Assembly (NCBI RefSeq): GCF_017874535.1
Contig: NZ_JAGGLS010000001.1
Location: 248,001 to 312,000, forward strand
DNA: 64,000 nucleotides
Reading direction: 5' to 3'
Origin: Anaerococcus nagyae
GTDB taxonomy: Bacteria; Bacillota; Clostridia; Tissierellales; Peptoniphilaceae
In this document: one piece after another, positions 45,147-54,242 of the stretch
How the letters are laid out: the number at the start of each line of letters is the position of its first letter
Position numbering within the stretch: position 1 is the stretch's first letter
Notes under the pieces: generated by a model
Told to the model about the DNA's origin: nothing
The model's input: the letters and a program-made list of their open reading frames with translations, nothing else
Database searches by the model: none
Program-made: the position numbers and the translations under genes

Positions 45147-46277
45147 TTAATTATAAGGATGTATAGTAACTCCCTTTACTACTCTATTAACAGTTCCAGA
45201 TTTTGAAGGATTATCAGGGGTATTGCCTACTCTTAGACTTGTAATCAAACTTACAAGTTGACCAATAATTATAAACGGTAAAGATAAGTAAGCATCACAA
45301 GTAAGTTCATTTTCATAAATTAACTTTTCAAAGTCCCCATCTATTTTAGAATTGGCTACAGCTATTATTTGAGGAGCAATTTTATCAGCTGATATTTCAT
45401 TTAATATATCCAAATCATAATCTCTTGTATACTCATTTGAAGATATAAAAGAAATAATTAATGTCTTACCATTTACAAATGACTTAGGTCCATGTCTAAA
45501 GCCCATTGAAGATTCATATAGACTAGAAACATCACCTGCTGTAAGTTCTAGAACTTTTAGTCTAGCTTCATTGGTTAGTTTATACAAAGAACCCGATCCA
45601 AGATATATGATCCTATCAAAGTCAAAGTCAACAAGTTTTTCTATTTTCTCGCTATCTTTTAAAATATCTCTGGCTATCTTAACAATTACATCCACTTGCT
45701 CTTTCTTGTCGCTTCTATTATCAAATATTAAAAGAGCTGTTAAAAGCATAGATGAAAATGAACTTGTCATAGCAAAGCCCTTATCGTTTGTACCTTCTGG
45801 CTCTATGAAAACATAAGAATTATCATCATCTAATAATTTTAAAGCAAGTTTACCATCTGGAGCACAAGTAATGGCTAAGTTATAAAAGTCATCTACTAAT
45901 TTTTCGCCAAGCTCTACTGCGGCTAAAGACTCAGGTGAGTTACCACTTCTTGCAAAACTTACTAGTAGAGTTTTTTTATCCTTTTTAAAATGAAGATATG
46001 GGCAACTTACTAAATCAGTAGTTGCTATTGACTTAAAATCGTAATTTCCTAAAGAATTTAAGTATTCACAAGCAACATTACCCACATATTCACTAGTCCC
46101 AGCTCCAGTAAAAATTATCTCAATATCCTCACCTATTTTTCCAAAAAAATCCTTAAGTTCTTCTAGTCTTTGTTCATAAAGCTCATATACTTTTTCCCAT
46201 ATATCAGCTTGAGAAAAAATTTCTGAATAAGTATTAATTGCATCATTTTCTTTTATATAATCTAAATCTAAGTACAC
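45147..46277 (-). CDS. agaS: SIS-domain galactosamine-6-phosphate deaminase/isomerase (AgaS type)
   Basis: A 376-residue protein with two SIS domains (about 40-190 and 210-350). Sugar-phosphate loops FTGAGTSEYVGN, SFARSGNSPESLAAVE, YLGSGSLYKLTNEARLKVLELTAGDV and MGFRHGPKSFVN match AgaS, which deaminates galactosamine-6-phosphate to tagatose-6-phosphate. That product is the substrate of lacC two genes downstream. It uses a GTG start (46275-46277) behind GAGG and is separated from the upstream PTS operon by a strong terminator. Confidence 0.9.
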   Translation of the reverse strand: MYLDLDYIKENDAINTYSEIFSQADIWEKVYELYEQRLEELKDFFGKIGEDIEIIFTGAGTSEYVGNVACEYLNSLGNYDFKSIATTDLVSCPYLHFKKDKKTLLVSFARSGNSPESLAAVELGEKLVDDFYNLAITCAPDGKLALKLLDDDNSYVFIEPEGTNDKGFAMTSSFSSMLLTALLIFDNRSDKKEQVDVIVKIARDILKDSEKIEKLVDFDFDRIIYLGSGSLYKLTNEARLKVLELTAGDVSSLYESSMGFRHGPKSFVNGKTLIISFISSNEYTRDYDLDILNEISADKIAPQIIAVANSKIDGDFEKLIYENELTCDAYLSLPFIIIGQLVSLITSLRVGNTPDNPSKSGTVNRVVKGVTIHPYN

Positions 46278-46339
46278 TTTCTAACCTCTTCTTTCCTAAT
46301 AAAAATTTTACACATTAGCAACAACTATTATATTAAAAA

Positions 46340-46378
46340 ACGATAGCGCAATTGATTAATATTCAATTGCACTATCGT
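46340..46378 (-). terminator. Strong terminator between the PTS operon and agaS
   Basis: A 16-bp stem beginning ACGATAG-CGCAATTGA closes a short loop; the minus strand ends in six T. It is 8 bases past the EIIA stop, so agaS-nagA-lacC-lacD needs read-through or its own promoter. Confidence 0.85.
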
Positions 46379-46385
46379 CTCATTA

Positions 46386-46802
46386 CTAAATACCATCTTG
46401 ATTTGAGGAAGTTTCTATTTCTTGTTTGTAGGTCACAATTGATTGTTTTGATGTTGTAATTATATCTTCTAAGAATTCCTCATTATCTTCTATTTCAGAT
46501 GATAAAGCCTGATATAGCATCGCAAAATTAACACCTGCTACAAACTGAACATTTTCTTTATCTGCTAAAGTCATTACAGATCTATTAAATGGAGTTCCAC
46601 CAGCCAAATCAGACAATACAAATATATCACTATAGTTCAATTCTTTGTATGCATCTTCTATATTCTTATCTAATTGCTCAATATTATCTCCATCATGAAA
46701 TTCAACAATTCTTATATTATCAAAGCTTCCTGCTATCATCTTAATTGTCGAATATAACCCACTAGCTAAGTCTCCATGAGTAGTTAAAATAATTCCTTTC
46801 AT
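46386..46802 (-). CDS. PTS mannose-family EIIA component
   Basis: A 138-residue EIIA of the mannose/fructose/sorbose family. Active histidine H9 is in GIILTTHGDLASGLYST; SDLAGGTPFNRSVM and VAGVNFAMLYQAL are typical. The start is the ATG at 46800-46802 with GGAG nine bases upstream; the TTG three codons earlier overlaps that site. Last gene of the yajC-like-EIIB-EIIC-EIID-EIIA operon and followed by a terminator. Likely sugar GalNAc/galactosamine (context). Confidence 0.92.
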   Translation of the reverse strand: MKGIILTTHGDLASGLYSTIKMIAGSFDNIRIVEFHDGDNIEQLDKNIEDAYKELNYSDIFVLSDLAGGTPFNRSVMTLADKENVQFVAGVNFAMLYQALSSEIEDNEEFLEDIITTSKQSIVTYKQEIETSSNQDGI

Positions 46803-46820
46803 CAGATACAACTCCTCCCG

Positions 46821-47828
46821 CTAAAATACACCAATATAAGCACCTACTATACCTAATATAAGAAGGAAGACTATGCACTTTATAGGCGTCCAACTCTTCT
46901 TAGATAAGAGGAAGTATAATAGTAAAGTAAGACCTAATGGTACTAAACTTGGTATGATACCATCTAGTACTTCTTGGATATTTACATTAACAGGAACTTG
47001 TTCATAAACGGTGAATTTTAATTCTGATGTGCCGTTTCCAAGATCACGTACCTTAGCACCTTCTTTCAAGTCTTTGGTAAAGTTTCCCTCATCATCTTTT
47101 ATATATAAATAATCTTCATATGTCTTAATAGAGTCATTAGCTACTACTGTTTGCACTTCTTGAGCTTCATTTGTCATACCATTTGGAATTTCAATAGCAA
47201 GCTTTGTACCACCGTAAACTGATATAAGTGCTCCAACTATTATTACACCAAGTATAGATGCTGCTCTAGTAAATTCTTTAGCATTAGCTGTGAAAATATC
47301 TATAGCATCGGATCCCAATTTATAAGACCAGTTCATAAGCCAAAAACGCAATGCAAACTGAGCCACATTAAATATTACTAGAAATAGTATCGGCCCTGCA
47401 ATATGTCCCTGTAAAGCAAGGTTTGAAGATATGCCTGCAGTAATTGGTACAAGAGTAAACCAAAATAAAGCATCTCCTATTCCACCTAGTGGACCCATAG
47501 CAGCTACTCTTACAGCTCTTATTGTGGGAACTTCAACTTTATTTTGTTCAAGCGAAAGTATTATTCCCATTACAAATGTAACCAAGAATGGATGAGTATT
47601 AAAAAATTCAAGATTATGAGCCATAGACTTAGATAGGTCTTCATCATTAGTATGAATCTTTTCTAGACCAGGTAGTATAGCATATAGCCAACCTGCAGCT
47701 TGCATTCTTTCATAATTAAATGACGCTTGTAAAAACAGTGATCTCCACACCATCTTATTTAAAGTTTTTTTGTCTAATTGTGGAGCAGGAGTAAGATCCT
47801 TATATTGGGTTGATTGATTATATTCCAT
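46821..47828 (-). CDS. PTS mannose-family EIID component with an extra domain
   Basis: An EIID membrane subunit of about 335 residues. Start chosen at the ATG 47826-47828 (MEYNQSTQYKD), nine bases after AAGGAG; it overlaps EIIC by 11 bases. Family motifs: RSLFLQASFNYERMQAAGWLY, HNLEFFNTHPFLVTFVMGI and GPLGGIGDALFWFTLVP. It is longer than usual (about 270-305): a hydrophilic stretch of about 60 residues (roughly 230-290) with DDEGNFTKDLKEGAKVRDLG is inserted before the last membrane segments. Confidence 0.9.
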   Translation of the reverse strand: MEYNQSTQYKDLTPAPQLDKKTLNKMVWRSLFLQASFNYERMQAAGWLYAILPGLEKIHTNDEDLSKSMAHNLEFFNTHPFLVTFVMGIILSLEQNKVEVPTIRAVRVAAMGPLGGIGDALFWFTLVPITAGISSNLALQGHIAGPILFLVIFNVAQFALRFWLMNWSYKLGSDAIDIFTANAKEFTRAASILGVIIVGALISVYGGTKLAIEIPNGMTNEAQEVQTVVANDSIKTYEDYLYIKDDEGNFTKDLKEGAKVRDLGNGTSELKFTVYEQVPVNVNIQEVLDGIIPSLVPLGLTLLLYFLLSKKSWTPIKCIVFLLILGIVGAYIGVF

Positions 47829-48621
47829 CTTCATAATCTCCTTCAATAGATACACTTGATGATACTTTTATCTTAGAATTAATTTGATAATCCCAATATG
47901 CAATCGCAAATCCTATCATAGCTATTATGAGTAATGCTGGTCCACTTAGGGTTGGATTAGCCATTATAATAACAGCTAGAGCAAAACCAGCAAAGAAAAA
48001 TCCCCACAAGTCACGACTTATCATAAGTCTTAATAATACAGCAAAGCCTACATATTTCATCATTCCACCTGCAACATCTAAGCCATGCATAAATGTATCA
48101 GGTATATTTTTTACAAGTTGCTTTCCAAAGGTAGCTCCACCTATGAAAAATAATACTACAATAATACCAAATATAGCTCCAATCGCCGCCATAGCTCCAT
48201 AATTTAATTTTTCAATCCCTCTTGGGTTAGCTTCAGCTGCATATTTATCTGCCCTACTCATTAAAGGTGCCATTATTGTAAATATTACTGTTACACCATA
48301 TTGTCCTAAAAGAGCAAAAGGAATAGCTGCTGCTACAGCCGCATTAGAGTCAAACCCTGCTGTAATAGCAAATATTACAGACATAATTCCACCGATAACT
48401 GCATTAGGTGGTTGTGCTCCTCCTACAGGCATATTACCTATAGTCATAAGCTGATAAGTCGCTCCAACTATTAATCCAGTGTTTAGATCACCAAGGATAG
48501 CTCCAACTATAGGGCCCATTACAATCGGTTGATAAAGTGATTCAAGAAAACTAAATTGGTCAATAGCTGCTATAAATGTCACTATAAATATCAAAATTAT
48601 TTGCAAAGCATTAAAATGCAT
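47818..48621 (-). CDS. PTS mannose-family EIIC component
   Basis: A 267-residue EIIC membrane subunit with eight or so transmembrane helices: ALQIILIFIVTFIAAIDQFSFLESLYQPIVMGPIVGAILGD at the start, then YQLMTIGNMPVGGAQPPNAVIGGIM. Forms the translocation channel with EIID. AgaW/AgaC-type by similarity and context. Sits 17 bases after EIIB. Confidence 0.92.
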   Translation of the reverse strand: MHFNALQIILIFIVTFIAAIDQFSFLESLYQPIVMGPIVGAILGDLNTGLIVGATYQLMTIGNMPVGGAQPPNAVIGGIMSVIFAITAGFDSNAAVAAAIPFALLGQYGVTVIFTIMAPLMSRADKYAAEANPRGIEKLNYGAMAAIGAIFGIIVVLFFIGGATFGKQLVKNIPDTFMHGLDVAGGMMKYVGFAVLLRLMISRDLWGFFFAGFALAVIIMANPTLSGPALLIIAMIGFAIAYWDYQINSKIKVSSSVSIEGDYEDGI

Positions 48622-48638
48622 AATTTTCTCCTATTCTA

Positions 48639-49115
48639 TTATGAAAATAGCTTTTCAACGCTCTCCGTGGCTTCTGTAGGAACTTTCCTTATTTCAAGTT
48701 CTATACCGTGTTCTCTTAAAGCCTTAAAAGCATTGATATCGTTATCATCTACAGCAACAACACCTGCCACTTGTCTTTTTCCCTCAGACATATGCATATT
48801 TCCAACATTTACTTTTTTAATAGGCACTCCACCTTCAACTAATCTTAATGCATCCTCTGGGGATTCAATAATAATAAATATTTTTTGCCTATCTGCAGCT
48901 TTATGAATAGTATCTATCGTCTTTTGAATTGTCCAATATCTTGTATCCACCCCATTAGGAGCAGCCATATCCATAAGACCTTGTCTCATTTTATTACCAG
49001 CAACCTCATCATTTGCGACAAGTATTAAATTTGCTCCAATAGCTTTTGTCCATTGAGTTGCAACTTGTCCATGCAATAAACGATTGTCTATTCTCGCTAG
49101 AATAATATTTGGCAT
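48639..49115 (-). CDS. PTS mannose-family EIIB component
   Basis: A 158-residue EIIB with phosphohistidine H15 in ARIDNRLLHGQVATQW, then VANDEVAGNKMRQGLMDMAAP and VNVGNMHMSEGKRQV, which matches AgaV/AgaB-type (N-acetylgalactosamine) EIIB proteins. RBS GGAGG. It lies between the YajC-like gene and EIIC. Confidence 0.93.
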   Translation of the reverse strand: MPNIILARIDNRLLHGQVATQWTKAIGANLILVANDEVAGNKMRQGLMDMAAPNGVDTRYWTIQKTIDTIHKAADRQKIFIIIESPEDALRLVEGGVPIKKVNVGNMHMSEGKRQVAGVVAVDDNDINAFKALREHGIELEIRKVPTEATESVEKLFS

Positions 49116-49135
49116 AAATAACCTCCAACATAATT

Positions 49136-49411
49136 TTAAGCAACTACTTCTTTTATTGCGGATCGATCCACTTTGATATCTACATCTTTTGCTATATTTA
49201 CAATAGCAGTATCTTCACTCATCTTTATTACTCTACCGTAAATCCCTCCAAGCAAGATAACCTTTGATCCAGGCTTGAGTAAAGCTTGCAGTTTTTCCAT
49301 ATGAGATCTAGACTTTTTCAAGTTTCTCATACTCACTATTTGCATAATGATAACAAAAATGAGTATAAAAACTAATAAAACTAGTGAAACTGTAGCGATA
49401 TCTTTTATCAT
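49136..49411 (-). CDS. yajC: YajC-like protein embedded in the amino-sugar PTS operon
   Basis: A 91-residue single-span membrane protein: TM at about 8-27 followed by LLKPGSKVILLGGIYGRVIKMSEDTAIVNIAKDVDIKVDRSAI, the YajC domain (accessory to the SecDF translocase). It is the first gene after the operon promoter, 21 bases before EIIB, with a strong TAGGAGG site. YajC genes also occur beside hyaluronan/GalNAc-type PTS genes in streptococci, so this may be a PTS-linked paralogue rather than the housekeeping copy. Confidence 0.82.
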   Translation of the reverse strand: MIKDIATVSLVLLVFILIFVIIMQIVSMRNLKKSRSHMEKLQALLKPGSKVILLGGIYGRVIKMSEDTAIVNIAKDVDIKVDRSAIKEVVA

Positions 49412-49444
49412 GAATCCTCCTAACTGGTAATTACCTCTTATTTA

Positions 49445-49516
49445 ATTATAAGAACATTTTCTCAAAGTGTCAACTATACACAATAACCATATATAATATT
49501 ATTTATATATAGTTAT
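49445..49516 (-). promoter_or_regulatory. Consensus promoter and 34-bp inverted repeat of the amino-sugar PTS operon
   Basis: Minus-strand TTGACA (49468-49473), 17 bases, TATAAT (49445-49450): a perfect sigma-A promoter. Directly upstream, ATAACCATATATAA (49483-49496) and TTATATATAGTTAT (49503-49516) form an inverted repeat with one mismatch that overlaps the stop of the GntR-type gene, a candidate operator for it. Confidence 0.8.
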
Positions 49517-50220
49517 TATAAAGGATTATAAGAAGTTTCATAATAAAATTTATCTCCTCTAGCAAGAGAAATAGTATACTCTAATACTTGATCATCAAAA
49601 TCATAAGATTTTCTAATTATTTTTAAGCACGCATCTTTTGCTTTTTGATTAAGATAGTTAGCTATCTTATTAGGTAATATCCCTACTGAAAATCTCTCAT
49701 TAACATTAAAAATTTTTGTGCTTGCTTTCTCATCAAATATTTCATATAAAGGCTTTCTTTCAATCATGTCTTTAGTAACCCTTTCAAATCTACTATATGG
49801 AATATATGTGACCTCATACATCATAGGAACCTCATTTGCCAACCTAAGCCTTGTAAAAGATATAGCTAAATCAGTTTCTTTTATTTTAAGATTCTGGGAA
49901 ATTTCATAGGAAGGATGTATTATCCTAAAATCAATAATCTCTGATCTAGGTGTCTGCCCATTTGCTATTGTCCTTTGAGTGAAAGAATAATATTTATTTA
50001 AATTATCTTGATCAGAGGTTTTACCTGTAACAAAGGATCCTTTACCATGGATTTGATAAATAAGCCCACTATTGACCAATTCATTAATAGCATTTCTTAT
50101 TGTAGTTCTACTTACATTATATATTGCACAAAGTTGTCTCTCAGAGGGAATCTGATCTCCTTTTTTCATATTTTTAATTTCTTTACTTAAATCATCTACA
50201 ATATCCGAATATAAACTCAT
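49516..50220 (-). CDS. GntR-family (HutC/UTRA) regulator of the amino-sugar PTS operon
   Basis: A 234-residue regulator: winged helix with GDQIPSERQLCAIYNVSRTTIRNAINELVNSGLIYQIHGKGSFV (about 25-70) and a UTRA ligand domain (about 90-230) with RLRLANEVPMMYEVTYIP. The ATG at 50218-50220 (MSLYSDIV) is chosen over a TTG seven codons upstream. HutC-type members such as NagR/AgaR bind amino-sugar phosphates. It is just upstream of and in line with the PTS operon. Confidence 0.88.
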   Translation of the reverse strand: MSLYSDIVDDLSKEIKNMKKGDQIPSERQLCAIYNVSRTTIRNAINELVNSGLIYQIHGKGSFVTGKTSDQDNLNKYYSFTQRTIANGQTPRSEIIDFRIIHPSYEISQNLKIKETDLAISFTRLRLANEVPMMYEVTYIPYSRFERVTKDMIERKPLYEIFDEKASTKIFNVNERFSVGILPNKIANYLNQKAKDACLKIIRKSYDFDDQVLEYTISLARGDKFYYETSYNPL

Positions 50221-50345
50221 AATACTTATACCTACTTTCAATAATTAATACGCTTATAGATAAATTTATTTATTAGATATTACTATATTATTATTTATAT
50301 ATTTATCCTAAGATTTCATGTTTAATTCTATATTTAGCTAATTCA

Positions 50346-51095
50346 TCAGTTAATAACTTTAGTGTATTTTTTTAAGGACTTTAAGTCTTGCTTAGATAGT
50401 TTATCATCTGTGATAATATTTACTTCATCTATATTATAAAAAGAATAAAAATCTTCAACTCCTATTTTTGATGAGTCAGCCACTAAATATTTTTCTATAG
50501 AATTATCCAATACAAGTTTTTGTAGGTATCCTTCATCTTCATTATATGTGAAAGCATTGTTATCATTAATTCCATTTACACCTATGAAAGCTTTTTTAAA
50601 CCTTAGATTCTTTATGTTCTCTACTGCCATAGGACCAACAAAAGCGCCAGTTATATTTCTAAAACTTCCACCAATTAATTTCAAATCAATTGTATCTATA
50701 CTTAGTAATTCATTGAATAAGTATAAAGAATTGGTAAATGCTTTCAGTCTCTTTTCGCCAATGTACTCTGGTACAAATTCAATTGTTGTGCCTGCACCGA
50801 AAAATACTATATCATCTTCTTTTAATATCTCTGATATCTGCTTGGAAATATATTTTTTTTGAGTTATATTCTTTTCCTTTTTTTCAGCATTACTGTACTC
50901 TACATTAGATATAGATTTGATTTTTCTAGCTCCACCATGAACTCTCTTTAAAAGACCCTTTCCTTCAAGTTCTTTTAAATCACGTCTTATAGTCATTTCT
51001 GTGACCTCTAATGTCGTTGTGAGATCAGAAACTTCTATCAAATCCTTATCATTTACCATTTCTACTATTAAATCTTGACGCTTTTCTTTTAACAT
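50346..51095 (-). CDS. DeoR-family regulator, probable lactose operon repressor (LacR-like)
   Basis: A 249-residue DeoR-family protein: HTH about 1-55 (VSDLTTTLEVTEMTIRRDLKELEGKGLLKRVHGG) and DeoR_C domain with FFGAGTTIEFV, FTNSL and LIGGSFRN. It lies directly downstream of lacG on the same strand, after a terminator whose T-run is followed at once by its AAAGGTGG site. LacR repressors of Gram-positive lac operons are DeoR-family and respond to tagatose-6-phosphate; control of lac, and perhaps of lacCD, is inferred. Confidence 0.82.
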   Translation of the reverse strand: MLKEKRQDLIVEMVNDKDLIEVSDLTTTLEVTEMTIRRDLKELEGKGLLKRVHGGARKIKSISNVEYSNAEKKEKNITQKKYISKQISEILKEDDIVFFGAGTTIEFVPEYIGEKRLKAFTNSLYLFNELLSIDTIDLKLIGGSFRNITGAFVGPMAVENIKNLRFKKAFIGVNGINDNNAFTYNEDEGYLQKLVLDNSIEKYLVADSSKIGVEDFYSFYNIDEVNIITDDKLSKQDLKSLKKYTKVIN

Positions 51096-51111
51096 TTATC
51101 CACCTTTAAAA

Positions 51112-51147
51112 TAAAGCTAGCATCAATACAATACCTATGCCGCTTTA
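51112..51147 (-). terminator. Terminator after lacG
   Basis: TAAAGC (51112-51117) pairs with GCTTTA (51142-51147), extended by GCAT/ATGC inside; the minus strand continues ATTTT. It begins 4 bases past the lacG stop. Confidence 0.65.
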
Positions 51148-51150
51148 TAT

Positions 51151-52554
51151 TTATTTAAGTTCTTTAGTTTCAGATAAGTTCTTAAACCAATATGCACTTT
51201 TCTTTGGATATCTTTTTTGAGTATCAAAATCCACAAAAAAGAATCCATACCTCTTATTATAACCATTTGACCAGCTAAACATATCCATTAAGCTCCACAA
51301 ATAATAGCCTCTTACATTAGCTCCATTCTCATTGGCTTTTAAAACTACTTCTAGATGATCTTTTACATAGTCTATTCTTTGGTCATCTTCAACTGTATTG
51401 TTTTCATTTAATTCTTCTTTAATGCCCATACCATTTTCTGTAATATAAATCTTTTTACAGTTTTTATATTCTGAAACTCTCATTATCATATCATATAAGC
51501 CTTGCGGATAGATAATCCAGTCCCAATCAGTACGTGGCAATCCTTCTGGCTTAATTTCTTCACTCATACCCTTTAAAGCTGATTTAAATGTACCTCTATC
51601 TCCCGTTCCATTATGATGGTGATAGTTCTCACCTTCATAATTTTTATGCCAATGAGCTGAGTATGAATTTATCCCTAAAAAATCAACTCTTTTACACGCT
51701 TTTTTCATTTCTTGAAGGTCAGAATAATCAGGCTCAAACCTTTCAAAACCATTCGTCTCCAATATATAGTTCACTCTAGTTAAAGTTTTCTCTCTATAAC
51801 TTCCCTCAAATGATGCTTCTAATTCTAGCCCATTTGCTATTGCATCTACTCTTTTAGCTGCTTCTACACTTGACGGATCATCCTCATCATATGGATAATG
51901 TGATTCTAATGAATGAATCACGCCAATTTCTCCTTCAATATTGTTATCTTTAAAGTAGTTAACTACTACAGCATGAGAATATAACATACCATGTATACAT
52001 TCTACTGTTTTATTATATTGATATTTTTCTCCTGGAGGAAAAGTTCCAGTTATATATTGATTTACAGACCATGGCCATATTTCATTAAATGTCGCCCAAT
52101 GTGTAACTTCACTAAATTCATTTAAACAAAATTTTGCATATTCAATAAAATAATTTTGAACTTCTTTATTTGTGAAATCTCCGTTTTTATTAAGTTCATA
52201 AGGTGTATCAAAATGATGCAAAGTAACAAGAGGTTCTACACCATTTTCTATTGCATATTTAAATAACTCATGGTAATGTTTAACACCTAATTCATTTATT
52301 TCTCCATAACCTTTTGGAAATATTCTTGTCCAAGCAATTGAAACTCTTATTCCATTTATGCCAAATTTTACACAGTTGTCAATATCTTCTTTATATTTAT
52401 GATAAAAATCACTAGCAGGATCTGGATTATACCCATCGGTTTCTTTATAATAAACATCCCAACACACTAGTCCTTTACCATCCTCTTTAGTAGCCCCTTC
52501 ACATTGATATGCTGCTGTTGCCCCACCAAATATAAAATCATTCGAAAATTTCAT
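51151..52554 (-). CDS. lacG: 6-Phospho-beta-galactosidase
   Basis: A 467-residue GH1 enzyme that cleaves lactose-6-phosphate to glucose and galactose-6-phosphate. Very LacG-like: FIFGGATAAYQCEGATKEDGKG, GIRVSIAWTRIFPKGYGE, THWATFNEIWPW (acid/base Glu in FNE), YITENGMGIKEE (nucleophile Glu) and LMDMFSWSNGYNKRYGFFFVDF. The WSNGYNKRYG phosphate-binding stretch distinguishes phospho-galactosidases. It immediately follows lacE. Confidence 0.95.
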   Translation of the reverse strand: MKFSNDFIFGGATAAYQCEGATKEDGKGLVCWDVYYKETDGYNPDPASDFYHKYKEDIDNCVKFGINGIRVSIAWTRIFPKGYGEINELGVKHYHELFKYAIENGVEPLVTLHHFDTPYELNKNGDFTNKEVQNYFIEYAKFCLNEFSEVTHWATFNEIWPWSVNQYITGTFPPGEKYQYNKTVECIHGMLYSHAVVVNYFKDNNIEGEIGVIHSLESHYPYDEDDPSSVEAAKRVDAIANGLELEASFEGSYREKTLTRVNYILETNGFERFEPDYSDLQEMKKACKRVDFLGINSYSAHWHKNYEGENYHHHNGTGDRGTFKSALKGMSEEIKPEGLPRTDWDWIIYPQGLYDMIMRVSEYKNCKKIYITENGMGIKEELNENNTVEDDQRIDYVKDHLEVVLKANENGANVRGYYLWSLMDMFSWSNGYNKRYGFFFVDFDTQKRYPKKSAYWFKNLSETKELK

Positions 52555-54234
52555 TTATTGCTCCTTTTCCAATTCGCTTAATATAAATTTAACTGCACCA
52601 TCTGGATCCCTTGTTAAATCAATGTATTGTTTACCCGCTGTTTTTATTAACTTATTACCAATCCTATCAGTATCTTGTTTTATATCCTCATAATTATTTG
52701 CTACCTGTGGAGCTAATACTACCACATCATATTTAGGCAAAATATCATGATGAGCACCATAACTTCCTGCAGCTGCATGTAATTTAACGCCTTTTTCTTC
52801 AGCACCCTCATTTAAAGCATTTGCTAACAAACCACTCGTACCGCCTCCAGCACATAATACTAGAACATTAACTTCTTCTTCAAGTCGCTTTCCTTCTTCA
52901 ATGAGTTTAACATCTCGTTCAGCAGTTTCTTCCGCATTTTCTTCTTCCATATCTATAAGTGCTTCTTCTGCCTGCTCTTTCTCTAAGATTTGTTTATCAT
53001 AAACTTTAAAGAAAGGCAAATATAATAAAGTATCTACTATTAATAATATAGCCATCATTAATAATGATAATTGCGAAAAACCTGTAGATATAAATGCTCC
53101 AATAGGACCTGGAGTTGTCCATGGCATTTGAGCAACCATTGAATTCATTCCCAAAACCTCTACAAAAAATTTAAATATCCACACATTTAAAATCGGTGCT
53201 AATATAAAGGGGATCATAAATATTGGATTTAACACTAAAGGTCCGCCGAAAAGAATAGGTTCATTTACACCAAAAGATGTAGGTACAACTGCAGCTCTTC
53301 CTACAGCCTTATTTTGTTTTGATTTTGAACAAAACATAAATATAAATGGCACAACGAATGTAGCTCCTGTACCACCTAAAGTAGCTATAAATTCGCCTGT
53401 ATTTGGAGTTACTATTGCTGTAGCATGCAAGCCTTGGCGAAAGGCCTCAATATTATTTGCCTGATTTATATATGCAATTGCATTTATAGCAGGATTTACT
53501 ATTGACGGTCCATGTATACCTATAAACCAAAAGAATGCCATAGCTCCATAGATTAAAGCCGTTCCACCCCAGCTATCTGCTGCAGAGAAAAGTGGTTGTA
53601 TTAAAACAATAATAGCTTCCGCTAAGTTTGTTCCAATTGTTGTCCTAATTATATAATCAATAACCCAAAACATTAATAAAGATAACCCAAATGGTATTAT
53701 ATCTTTAAAAGCTTGAGAAATATTAGGTGGCACTTCTTTAGGCATCTTGATAGTCAAATTATTTTTAAAGCAAGATTTATAAATATTCCCAGCAACAAAT
53801 GTAGATATAAATGCAGTTATTAGGCCAGTAGACCCCAAATAACCATTACTAAATCCATCTTTTATTTGATCTGCTGATAAAAACATAAACCCAACAAGTG
53901 ATGCAAACATTACTGATACGGTATTAAGCTGGGTATCTATTGGTAATTCTCTGTTAAGGCCTGCTGTAAAGTGTTTTGCTGTAGTTATTGACATTATAAG
54001 TCCTAAAAGTCCCATGGAGTATGCATATGGTTTAGTAAGCCATGTCTCTACATTCTCAGACCAATAAAATCCAAATATATTCGGGATATAAGCTATTAAT
54101 AAGAATAAGCTTGAGAAAACTACAACCGGCATAGTTTCCATAAATCCATCTTTAATTGCTACCATGTATTTATTTCTTGATATCTTTTCAAAAGTAGGTG
54201 TTATTTTATCTATACGTTTTACTATTGCATCCAT
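52555..54234 (-). CDS. lacE: PTS lactose-specific EIIBC (EIICB) component
   Basis: A 559-residue membrane permease. The EIIC domain (about 1-415) has eight to ten helices, starting FEKISRNKYMVAIKDGFMETMPVVVFSSLFLL, with KMPKEVPPNISQAFKDIIPF and NTGEFIATLGGTGATFVVPF as in LacE. A charged linker rich in Glu (about 415-455) leads to the EIIB domain with phosphocysteine C461 in VLVLCAGGGTSGLLANAL. It brings in lactose as lactose-6-phosphate together with LacF. Confidence 0.95.
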   Translation of the reverse strand: MDAIVKRIDKITPTFEKISRNKYMVAIKDGFMETMPVVVFSSLFLLIAYIPNIFGFYWSENVETWLTKPYAYSMGLLGLIMSITTAKHFTAGLNRELPIDTQLNTVSVMFASLVGFMFLSADQIKDGFSNGYLGSTGLITAFISTFVAGNIYKSCFKNNLTIKMPKEVPPNISQAFKDIIPFGLSLLMFWVIDYIIRTTIGTNLAEAIIVLIQPLFSAADSWGGTALIYGAMAFFWFIGIHGPSIVNPAINAIAYINQANNIEAFRQGLHATAIVTPNTGEFIATLGGTGATFVVPFIFMFCSKSKQNKAVGRAAVVPTSFGVNEPILFGGPLVLNPIFMIPFILAPILNVWIFKFFVEVLGMNSMVAQMPWTTPGPIGAFISTGFSQLSLLMMAILLIVDTLLYLPFFKVYDKQILEKEQAEEALIDMEEENAEETAERDVKLIEEGKRLEEEVNVLVLCAGGGTSGLLANALNEGAEEKGVKLHAAAGSYGAHHDILPKYDVVVLAPQVANNYEDIKQDTDRIGNKLIKTAGKQYIDLTRDPDGAVKFILSELEKEQ

Positions 54235-54242
54235 AATAACTC

